From positions 14,346,690 to 14,410,689 of the forward strand of contig NC_084601.1 in the NCBI RefSeq assembly GCF_033807715.1: 64,000 bases of DNA. Direction: 5' to 3'. Source of the DNA: Cololabis saira. Its lineage: Eukaryota; Chordata; Actinopteri; Beloniformes; Belonidae. Below are positions 45,191-55,995 of the stretch, piece after piece (the first letter of the stretch is position 1; each line of letters starts with the position of its first letter). The translations under genes were made by a program, and so were the position numbers. A model generated the notes under the pieces. That model worked only from the letters and a program-made list of their open reading frames with translations. It made no database searches and was not told the DNA's origin.

Positions 45191-48100
45191 CTTTGATGAA
45201 AGTCACTGAGTGACCTGAGGAAGACGACTGCAGGATTGTTCCCAGATTAGAGATTGTCATTGCCTCCAAAGTAGTTTTAAATAGGCTCCTTCAACCTTTT
45301 TTTTCTGAAATAATCGTAAAAGTAAAAGCAAGAACTGTCCATCCATTTGAAGATGATTCTGAAAGATAAAGGACTGAAATTTTAAGTGCGTGAACACAGT
45401 TTCTCTTATCAAAAGAGCGAACGTGCTTATTGATGTGCGTAATTATGGCTTTAACTATTGAACCAATCCGAATCTTGTCAGAAAAATAAGAAGAGGACAG
45501 AGGAAAGAGGCAGACGGTGACGTGTAAGGAAAGGAGTGTGTCTGCGTTGGAGGGAGGTGTGGGGAAGGGTGGGAATGAGAGAGAGCTCGGAGCAAGGGAG
45601 GAGGAGCAGGAGTGGCCCTAACTGCAGGTTTCTTCCTCATTTTCTCTCCCTTCAGTGAAAGTTATGTAGCCCATAAGAAAAGCCATCCACCTCTTGGACC
45701 GTATCTCCTCTGCCAACAGGTGTATTTACTCCCCTTTCCCAGGTAGCTGGGACACACCTAGGCGAGGCTGGGCCTGAGTCCTCCTCTGACCACTAGAGGA
45801 GGAGAGGAAACGTGATGATCCACAAACAATGACTCTGCAACCACAAATCTCCCAGTTTTATTCCTCCAAGTTTTGGCCCCATTGTTACTGAACGTCTGCA
45901 GGCTGAAACAATTCAGGAGCCTCAGCGCAGAAATAGAGAAGGCAATGAGAGGGGAAAAAATGAGCGGGGGAAGGGAAAGCTGTGGACTTTTTAAGATGTC
46001 TGTGGAAAATGAATCACTGAGGCCAGCTCAGGGGGAGATCCAGAGGAGAAACACATCTGGTTAGGACGACAAGAGAAGAACGGCACTAAGTGCAGTCAGA
46101 AATACTTAGATTTTAAAAGAATGAAGTAGATTATGGGATCTTTTAAAATGTATCTCTCCAGCAAAAGTGAGATTTCCGGTGTCTTCACCAGGGAACAATG
46201 GAATTAAGGAGAGGGATAGAAACAGGGGAGAAAAAGGACGAGAAAGTAGACTCTAAGGATGCAGAAAGTTTGCAAACTGAGATAGTTTGAAAAGGAGAAA
46301 ATGGAGACTTTGAATTGTCATCTTTGAGGTTAATGCCATGTTATTGTAAACCGGAGACGCCCCTCCTTAAACACCGACTGCTCTCCATCATAGGCGGGCA
46401 GGGAAGTCCAAGCCAACCCCACCGGCGCTGCACTCAGACTGGCCGCTAGGGCTTGTCATTACCATCTCTTTCTTTTTCTTTTTCTCTCCCCCGTTCTCTT
46501 TTAGAGCAGGGGAAAAGCCGCGAGCAGCAGAAAGTCTGCAGCCACGTCACCTACAAGGAAAAAGATCACTGCGCAACACATCACTATGAAAAAAGAAAAC
46601 ACCAAATTATTTCAAACGTGCCGAGGAGGGATTTTACTCTGAATTCCAGAGCAGCTTTGTGCCTTTTTGATCCCATTTTCCAGTTTTGTGTGTTTTCAAG
46701 CAGCGTTAAGACATCCTCACTCTTTTGAAACTTATATATCACACATCCAGGCTTTACATTACTGCATGATTCCCCTTAAAATATGAAAAAACTTACACAT
46801 ATTTTGTGGATTTATATGCTCTTCCACGTAAATTTGAAAGAAATAATTTGGAGTATCAGTAAAGTATGTAAATGTTTGAGCAGGTGTAATGCATGCCAGG
46901 CACAGGCACCTTGGCTTACAATAGGAAATGCTATCACTCTTTTAACAGATGTGGAGGATGAAAGACAGGAGGAGAAGAAAAGTAGAAGTGGGAGCGGATT
47001 CCAGACACGTTGGAAGAAAACCAGATCTGAGAGGCTGCAGGGTGCAGATTAAAAGTTCAGGCCGTCTTATCAGTCTGTTCTCATTTTACTCACAAAATTA
47101 AAATTAAAAAATAAATAAATCGTATGCACCTTAAAACTTCTGTAATGTGTCTGCAAAACGCTGAGAGACGAGCAGACAAAAATCTTCTAGTCACATCTGC
47201 CTTTGAGGTTTCTGCCCTTCCCTGCTCCCTTTGCTGAACCTTTCCACCACGGAGACGACGCCACTCTGATTGTGGAATTCAGTTTGTCAGAGGCTTAACT
47301 GGCCAAACTGATCCTGTTTGAAATGCTTGAATGATAGCTGATCAGATTTAAACTATGTTCCCAAATCCCATTTTCAACCTATCCGGATGTTTGACAGTAC
47401 CACAAGCCTAAAACCACTTTATTTTTATTTTTTCTTTGCAACTTTCCAAAATTGGAATCAAAGCTCAAATGAAGGCGGCCTCAAATGTAATTTGGAATTG
47501 CACAGATGCATTTCAATATGAATGGTCTGGTTGCTCAAACAAGACTTCACATAGTGTTTTGTGTCATTGAAACATGACGTAAAACTACAAGTAGGCTACC
47601 TTATCTAGCTGTTGGGGAACAGCTAAGCGGCATGGACCATCCATCCCGCTGGACCGACATACCGGCAAAAACCGATGACAGAAATATAAAGCACTAATTA
47701 GACACAAGCGTCTTCCACCTCTGGAGCTTTCTGGATCTTGAAGAAAATCTTCACCACGACTATTTGAGCCAAAGTCAATTCACCACCATCCAATTTATAT
47801 TTATTTACATCCGTTTCATGATTATAGGCTACAACTGCAACCATATGGATTAGGGAAAGAGTCACAGATTAGAGCCGATGACTAGCTATACGAAAAATAA
47901 AAGGTCAGTCAGATCGATCGCCTTGTGATGGGATATCCTAAAGATCAGATCTGGGATGTCTTTGTGAACATTACCTGGGAAGATGTAAGCCCCCAAACCT
48001 AACATGTCACATCTTGTAACATCTTGTAAAACAGACCCTCTATAGTCACGTGCATTAAAAAAAAGACACACAGGCAAACCACAAAAAGGAACAAAAATAA

Positions 48101-48720
48101 GAATAAACAGCTACAAAGTTAATATGAGCAATCCACACAAAGAGACAAAACAATTACCAACAGGCACGAGACAATAAGAACCTGAACAAATTACTGCAAC
48201 TCTAAACTGACTCTGGCCCAAATAATGAGACAAGGGAAGTGTCGCTGATAAAGTGGAAGAACTGAGTAGTAAGTCGATATACTGATAAAGAAGTGGAGAC
48301 ACAGAAATGCAAGAAGACCTAAGCTGCTGCGGCAGGATCATGTGTGTATGTGTGTATGTGTGTATGTGTGTGTGCCCCCGTGTCACCATATGTGCTCATT
48401 TACAGAGAGGAGTGTGTATTAGTGCTACTACCCTCATGGGAGCAGATAGAGGAAACAGCACTGATTCCTGCTCAGTGTGGTCATCCTGTCTGACTGAAGC
48501 TAAGAAAACACAGCAACATGGCTGTGAAGCTGGCAGACATGCTCACCTGAATCTGAGCTCCTGGTTTTAGAAAAGGGGACTGTAGCACAGAGACATACTA
48601 ACTTGTCGCCTTTTGAGATAAGACGTACTGGAAACTGCTTTGTGGGCAGTATGAAATATATCTTTCCATATAAAAGAAAAAAAAGATGAATCTGTAACTT
48701 TCCTCTGGCAAATATTCTCA
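45191..48720. other. Non-coding stretch, short TGTGTGTA run
   Basis: Purine-rich patches (45480-45610, 45940-45990). A (TGTGTGTA)n run at 48341-48374. No gene recognised. Confidence 0.45.
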
Positions 48721-48724
48721 GATA

Positions 48725-50135
48725 TGTCAGTTAAGTTTACATACACTATATATAAGAAACACACAACCTTTTTTTCCTCACTGTATGACTTTAAATCAGC
48801 CCATTTGGTAGACCCATTCGCATCCAAGTTGTAACTTCTTGACCGATGTCTTAAGATATTGTGTCAGTATTTCTGCACATTGTTCTTTTCTCGTGATTCC
48901 ACCTATTTTGTGAGTTGCACCAGTTCCTCCACCCCATAACATGATGCTACTTCACAGCTGGGATGGTGCTCTCAGGCTTGCAGACTTTCACCTTTCTCCT
49001 CCAAATGTGATCTTCATATTTATCGACAAACAGTTGGATTTTAGTTTCATCAGATCACATCACATGTTTCCAAAAATGAAAGTCTTTGTTTCTTTGTGCA
49101 CTTGCAAACTGTAATCTGGCCTTTGTTGCTTCTGGAGTAATGGCCTCTTCCTCGATGAGTCGCCCCATGGTGTTGCAGGACTTTAATCTGTGGATAATGA
49201 CACACTCCTAAAAGCTTCAGCCAGCATCTTTACAATGTGTTTTGCGTTTGTTCTGGTGTCATCGTGTACGTTTCACACCAAAGCTGGTTCCTTTCTGGGA
49301 CACAGAACCCGTCTTCCTCCTGAGCAGTATGATGACTGGCATTCCCATGGGCATCTGGATATTGCACCCAAATGATGAACCAGACTTGTGGACAGATTTC
49401 TTTTGATTATCCCATGATGTCACACAAGGAAGCAGTGTGTTTGAGTGCCTTAAAAATCATCCCGCAGGCGTCACCCCAATTAATTCAAATGTTTTGTCAA
49501 TTAACCTACCAGAAGCTTCCAAAACCTTGACAACATCATCTTGGTGTTTGTTACAACCAAAAACGTAATAACGGCCAATAACGTAATAACTGCCAATAAT
49601 GTAATAATTTTGGCCATTTCAAATGTAATAAAGCCAATAGTGTAATAATGTGCCAATAATGTAATAAAACTTTTGAGTCAATAACGTAATAACCTTTTGC
49701 CGATAATGTAATAAGGCATTACATTATGAAAGTTTTTTTTTAATACCAGGCCAATAACGTAATAACCAGCCAATAATGTAATGCCTTATTACATTATCGG
49801 CAAAAAGTTATTACGTTATTGGCTCAAAAGTTTTATTACATTATTGGCACATTATTACACTATTGGCTTTATTACATTTGAAATGGCCAAAGTTATTACT
49901 TTATTGGCAGTTATTACGTTATTGGCCGTTATTACGTTTTTGGTTGTAACAGTGTTCCCAATTCTTTTAAAGGTAAATTATCTTAGTGTATGTAAGCATC
50001 TGACTTTGAAGAAAGTAATAAAATATATCCCTAGGAAATTCTCTCTCTCATTATTGTGACATTCAAAACAGGAGAGTTTTAGTCTGATGTCAGACAGTTA
50101 TTAAAAAAAAGCTGAAATATAGTTTGTGCTTTCGT
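48725..50135 (-). mobile_element. Tc1 transposon relic split by a foldback element
   Basis: It starts near 'CAGTTAAGTTTACATACACT', the usual outer terminus of salmonid/zebrafish-type Tc1 elements, and continues through the antisense of a transposase: 'CTTTCACCTTTCTCCTCCAAA', 'AAACTGTAATCTGGC', 'GGACACAGAACCCGTCTTCC', 'GATGAACCAGACTTGTGGA', and 'CCCATGATGTC' (around the initiator Met, near 49410). Then 'CTTAGTGTATGTAAGCATCTGAC' (49982 on) marks the inner right terminus and 'AAAAAGCTGAAATATAG' near 50107 the end. Multiple stops and deletions. A 401-bp foldback interrupts it at 49550-49950. Confidence 0.8.
49550..49950. mobile_element. Foldback element with two 178-bp inverted arms, nested in Tc1 relic
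   Basis: GTTACAACCAAAAACGTAAT at 49550 is mirrored to the end at 49950. The left arm 49550-49727 and the right arm 49773-49950 are nearly perfect reverse complements around a centre near 49750, with a loop of about 45 bases. Each arm is built of diverged 'GCCAATAA(C/T)GTAATAA' units, about seven per arm. The central loop holds two more units. There is no ORF of its own. The flanks 'GGTGTTT' and 'AGTGTTC' share GTGTT and may be an eroded target duplication. Confidence 0.9.
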
Positions 50136-52690
50136 TTGGTGCAGCGAGACATTTAATTGAGAAATAATAAACTAAGTTTAAAAAAATGATGATGTTGAGT
50201 TATCCACAGACATCACTGAAGCAGCTATCCTAAAGGAAATCTTTAAAATTGGCAGGCTGACCAGTTTTCAGCGTTAGTTGTGCTGCTCGAGGCTTGCTCA
50301 GGTCTTTTTAATGAGGGAGGAAACAGTGATGATGGCAAGTTTCCCAGCTGATTCCTGCAAACCCAGATCTGCAGCTCCACTGAGTTGAGCGGCCGAGCAC
50401 TCTGATGATTGGTACCAAAGACACTTGGACATAGAAGTGCACCTGACTAAATCAACTGAGTTAACCTCCAACTAAATTATATTTAAAAACAAAAGAAAAA
50501 ACTGAGGTGGACAAATCAAACTTTGCTTGGATAAACCTTCCCTCTAGACCCACGGGCGATAGTCTGGAGATACCATAATTAAGGAAAAATGTAATTTAAA
50601 GGATTTTATCAGGACAAGTTTGCATTCATTTTGTGTTTTACCTTCATATAAATGTACTATCTTGGTTAATCACAACTAAATTAGAAGTTCTGAGTTACAT
50701 GCGTCTGAGTGTTTCTGATTATTGGATTCATTCATAGCTCCTTAGAAACCGAGAGCTCATATCTGTATCCATAAGAGGGTTACACAGATGACTGTAGAAG
50801 TATCCAGTCTGCCTATCTTCACCTCCACCCACGTCAACTCATTCTGATTTCACTGCGCCTCAGAAATGGGAAGCACAAAGCTGCAGTAGATTACAGAGAG
50901 AGCAATGGAGTGGATATGAGTGTCCGACTCCACCCCCTAAAAAAACAAAGACAGCTGTAAAGATGTGGTCGAACATGAAGCTGTTGTACTGCATCTTCAC
51001 TGAGTCTTCAGGAACATATGTCAATAAAATGTCACATTTAATAGTGAGTGGAAACGTGTGACAGATTTTTTTCCCCTTTAAAATAATATATAAAAAAATA
51101 ACTCTTTTCAGGTGATATAAAACAAAACTCACAAAACTCTGCCACCAGTCGGGACCTGTCCTCTTCTATTCACAAACCTTCCCTGGCAGACGAGCAGACT
51201 GCTCCGCTCGCTGCTCCCTCACAGCCTGGGTTACGCAGTTCACATCTGCACCAGAATGTTGACGAGAGCGTCTTAACCATTTCATATTTAATAAAACACC
51301 ACTTAGAACAGTTAACTCACTGCAGGGCTTGTCATTGTGTTTGTTTGTCTGACATCAGGGATTTTTATCTGTTACGGTTCACATATTAAGCCTTTTTTTA
51401 TGCCTGTGTTCTTGTCCAAGTACGCTCCTTCTCTCCTAACTGCATATTTCTTTGTCGTACCCGTTTTGTCTTTATATATTCAGTTCTTACTGCTAATTAA
51501 TAGTCAACCCTTTCTATGAACTTAACTCTTTCTCACAGTTGCACAACAGCTTCCTGGCTGCTTCTATTCCTCTTTGTGTGCATATATATGGTGGTTGGGG
51601 GGGTTGAATTTGGATTTTACATTGCATTAAAAATGCACATTTCAGAAGTTTTTTTGCAGAACTGGAAAAGCAAAAACGCAGACATGTTCTCTTTCTCCCC
51701 TCCTCCATCCCATTCCTGCAGAGGACACGTGGAAGAGTTTTCATGCTGGAGTTTCGAGTTCAGTTGAAGGGGGAGAGAGTGACAAAAAGCAGGAAAGAGA
51801 AAAGAAATTCAGACTCCGCCTCAGCATTATGACTGGCTGCAGGAGATATTTGGTCAAGCGGCTGAAGTGAGAGAGGAGTAGAAGTGGAAAAGCTCCCTAA
51901 AGCTGTGAAATGAAAAGACAAGGAGCGTGGGAGTGCAGTGGAAAAGAGAGGAAGACACAAGAGGACACACTCAGTATCCAATCTATACAGTCCAAGTGTA
52001 AATATTACAACATTTGGCATGTTTCCATGTAGTTGAGTTAATGGTTTGCTTTAACAAATGAGATTTAAAGAAAGTGTGTGCGTGCACATCTGAAAGGGAA
52101 AGAAAAGAGAGCAACAAGCCCATACGTGTTGGATGTGTTGCAAACTCTGGAATGATGCAGAGTCAGAGTTGGGACCACCACATTTCAGCACGTGGGTCTT
52201 TAAAGCGACGCTCGCTGACATGATAGAGCCATCAGTCAGCCGTGTGACCAGACACTTTCTCTGCTTAGTGCAGCTGCAAAATAGTCAACTGTAAACCAAT
52301 GAGACACATTAACATCATTTACCTGCAGAAAGCTTCCTCATCAGCATCTCATTAGAGACAGAAAGGCAAAAAAAAACAAACCAACATCTTCTAAGCAACA
52401 ATGTTTATTATCATAAAGTTATGGCGGTTGAAAGGATTTGTCTTTTAGTGAATTGTGTGAAAATGACATTGCTAAAATTCTTGCTCCCTGAAACCCGACA
52501 CTGGGATAAAACTCAGATCAGCAACGTAGAAAGTTAAGTCATATATCAAACTCAAAACTTCAACAAAGAGCATTTGTCTTGATCAAATCACAGCTCTTCA
52601 ACACTCTTAAACGCTTCCTGTTAGTGCTTGATTCTGATTGGATGAAATTACTGCAAATTGCAGTAAAGGCTAATATTTCAACTTCAGAAC
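50136..52690. other. Non-coding stretch, nothing recognised
   Basis: No exon or paired repeat ends recognised in 2.5 kb. Confidence 0.45.
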
Positions 52691-52694
52691 ACTG

Positions 52695-53495
52695 ATTTTT
52701 TTTTTTGTATTTAACCTTTATTTAACCAGGAAAAGAAACCCATTGAGATTAAAAATCTCTTTTGCAAGGGTGTCCTGGCCAAGAGGCAGCACAAGATTTC
52801 AGATATTCAAATTTACAGAGGTGTGATGTGTGAAATATTAAAATCAAATAAAATCAAATGAAACAAATCATTTAAAACAGTTACAAATCAGAGATGCTGT
52901 CTCAAGTGCACTCATTCTGGACTTAAAATCACTCAGTGGAATAAGTTCTGTTATTTTTAGATCCTTTTGAAGTTTGTTCTATGTATAAGGGGCAGAGTAT
53001 GTGAATGCTCTTTTTCCTTGCTCTGTGCGCACACATGGAACAGAAAGCAATAAATGATCATTAGAGCGTAGTCCATAACGATCAACACTCCTCAGTGTAA
53101 TTAGGTCACTGATGTAGGGTGGCAGTAGTCCAATTATTGCTTCGTATATAAGGTATACCAGTGACACAACCGCTAGGACAGTGACGGCCATCCGACTGAA
53201 TATAGTTCACAGTGATGGGTCAAGGCCCTACAACCAGTAATGAACCTTCGAACAGCATGGTACACAGAGTCAATCTTACTCAAACATTGAGCTGAGGCAT
53301 TCATGTACAGCAGGTCACCATAATCTAAAATAGGTAAAAAGGTTGATGCAACAAGACGTTTTTTAACATTAAAAGAAAAACACAATTTATTTCTAAATAA
53401 AAACCCCAGTTTCAGTTTAAGTTTCTTTACAAGGTTTTCAATATGGGCTTTGAAAGTCAGGGTGTCATGAAACTTAGGAATAGATAACACCGCTG
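52695..53495 (-). mobile_element. LINE 3' end (RT C-terminus, one nonsense change and a frameshift)
   Basis: The minus-strand frame 53490-53173 reads 'PKFHDTLTFKAHIENLVKKL', 'RLVASTFLPILDYGDLLYMN' and 'ITGCRALTHHCELY'. It shifts frame near 53180 and continues as 'YGLRSNDHLLLSVP', 'GKRAFTYSAPYT', then a TAG at 52981-52979 where a Trp is expected, followed by 'NKLQKDLK' and 'PLSDFKSRM'. This is the post-YADD region of a fish non-LTR element. The tail 'AACCTTTATTTAACCAGG' lies at 52713-52730. Dead copy. Confidence 0.8.
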
Positions 53496-55385
53496 TGAGC
53501 CAGTCAGATTATGTTATTATTTATTGCAAAATCCATGTGATTATGTGTGAAATAGTGCGTAAAACAAAAAAAAAACTAATATGGAATCAATAAGTTTAGC
53601 AGGTATTATTGGAGGTGTTAAACCAGTTCGTAGCTTAGGCAGAAGTCATGTTTAACCTTTGTTTTTATTTTTTTGTGTTGATTTCAGCATATCTACCGCT
53701 TGTCAAGCAGACTTATTAGGACTGAAACCCTTCAAGAGGAGAAACACCCCTCAGAGGGAGATTGGTATCAGATGTAATAAAACATCATTAAAACATTGTG
53801 TTGATCAAATATGGAGACGCCCCCGATGGTTCAGGTCCTATGCTGCTTCTGTTTTAAGAAACAACAAATCTCATAACAACCTTCAAAATTATAAATAGGT
53901 AAATACCAGAGAGTTTGAAATCAGACGCAGGGTTTGAGTGTAAAATACGGGATGAGTGCTGTGTGCACTCTTTGCTGTGTTGACGGTCTGAGGTTTATAA
54001 TCACAGCATCTAATAATATTAGTATATGTTTTATTTTAGCAGTGTGCCATGATTAATATTAAAGCATCCAACATTAGGATTAATAATGTTGTTGTACAAT
54101 ATGTGGCACATTGGGAAGCATTCAAAAACACTGACTGGTCATGTTGAAAGACTGAACAGTAACAAGAAAATGAGAGGATCAACATAGTAGTCATAAGGTT
54201 TGAGCTGCTCTGGCTGAATCTTTGATATAGGTCTATACTCTGGACATGTTGAAAGTTGGTAGTACTGTAGTTCTCTAGGATTTGAGGTAATACTTTGGGA
54301 AATAACTGGTTTTAAGTGAGACTCTGGCTGTGAACCAGCACAGCTTTGGTACCAAGTGGAAACAGACAGTGGGGTATTAGTTTGCTGATTTAACCTGTGT
54401 TTTAGACCTCCTGGGGTAGCAAGTGAATAAACCAAGGACAATAATCAGCTGTAGGTTTTCTGATCCATACACCAATCTGTCACTCATCCACTGTCTATAT
54501 AACAGGCCGCAGCTAACCTCTGTGTTGTGTTAAAAGTGAGCTCAGGCCGACGAGGAACACCGTTTAATCTGTGAACAGAACCTCAGTTTATTTGGAAAGC
54601 CTCCCCCTGGATCCTCCAGCACTAATAAACAAGATAATATATCATACATTAACAAAACACAGAAATAAGTAGCTGGAGAAATGCGATAAATAGGAGAAAG
54701 GCGGGCGAATAAAACTGGATTCAAAAAGACAGAACACCAAAATACCATAACACAGGTTCCTGCACAGGTCAAACCAAACTTCGTTTTGAATAGAAACAAC
54801 CGATAGCAAAAAACATGCACACTCACACCTGCACCTGCACCTCACATCACAAAACCCCTCAGACTGTATTAACGAGAACTGGAAAAAGCTCCGGGTCAGC
54901 ACCCTTCATTAACCCAGGAAAGGCTGAACGAGGTCATATTGTCAGGAGGTGCCAGCTCATGCTTACCTAATATGCTAACTAACGTCACCTTTCATTCATT
55001 CTGATCAAATCAATCCATCCGTCCTGATTTTAGAGGCAGTGTCTTCCAGCTGTGTAGCTAACCTTCCCTGCTGGACTGCCCCCCCCAAACCAGTGATTTG
55101 AGGTAAATTCATACCCTGAACAGATGTCATGGATCTCTGTGCTGTGGAAACAAAAATCTTATTATTTCATGGCGGTCATTTGAGGGACTGTAAGATTTTT
55201 TACTTGAAAGTTCAGTATGCAGGAAGCGACTCCTTGCAAAACATTCATTAAGCTAACGTGCATGATTGTGGAAGGTACCTGGACCACAACATTTTTTGTT
55301 GTAGATTTAGTTTAAACACATTTTCTTCCAAAGTTTCAGATTATTTCAGCATTTCATGTACACCTAACTTCAATAAATAGGAAAT
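53496..55385. other. Intergenic, one long unexplained minus-strand frame
   Basis: A 100-codon minus-strand frame at 54139-54441 ('STWYQSCAGSQPESHLKP' and 'RPISKIQPEQLKPYDYYVDP') has unusually even amino-acid use but no family I recognise. Possibly a degenerate repeat protein or chance. Confidence 0.4.
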
Positions 55386-55389
55386 AGGA

Positions 55390-55619
55390 GGAAATAGCTT
55401 GTCTTTATTCTTTGTTCATGCTCTTTTCATACTGTACCAAATAATGAAATGAGGCTGCAATGTCGTTCACTGCTGCTTGGTTTCTCACTCATTTTACTGT
55501 GGTATTGAGTCTGATATCTGTTGCTGTCTGTATGTGTTGATTGTATGTGTTTTTATATGCTATGCATGTATTTGATGCCTAAAACAAATTTCCCTAGTGG
55601 ACATTAAAGTATAACTCAA
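55390..55619 (+). mobile_element. LINE 3' tail ending in (ACTCA)n
   Basis: 'AAATTTCCCTAGTGGACATTAAAG' type end followed by three to four ACTCA units, matching the usual fish L2-type 3' terminus ('..AATTTCCC..GGG..AATAAAGT'). Confidence 0.5.
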
Positions 55620-55795
55620 CTCAACTCAATTAGTATGTTTTGGCTTATTAAATACTGTGGCATTCAAATAGTTACCCAGCTCTGGTTCAGCGTTTTAGTC
55701 AACATTATTCCAAGTTATGCTTATTTATAGCATTTAACCAACAGAGTTTATTGACATGAAATTTTAAAGCTTATCCTTCTAGAATAAAACATAAC

Positions 55796-55995
55796 GCTGC
55801 AAAAACTAATTTCCTGGAAAGTAAAAAAAAGCCTAATTTCAAGAAGACCAGAGGACTATTTAAGACTTTTTTGCTCATTTTAAGAATTCTAGCCAAGAAA
55901 ATTTGTCTTGCCCCATTGGCAAAGATTTTGTTGCTTAAAATAAGACAATTTCGACTAAATTTAAGGAATGTTAGGCATAGGGGCCTGTTTTTTCC
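55796..55995 (+). repeat. Dispersed repeat, copy 2
   Basis: It carries the same ordered blocks as 39966-40165: 'GCAAAAACT', 'CCCCATTGGCAAAGATTTT', 'TAAAATAAGACA', 'TTAGG'. The two copies are 15.8 kb apart. Confidence 0.7.
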
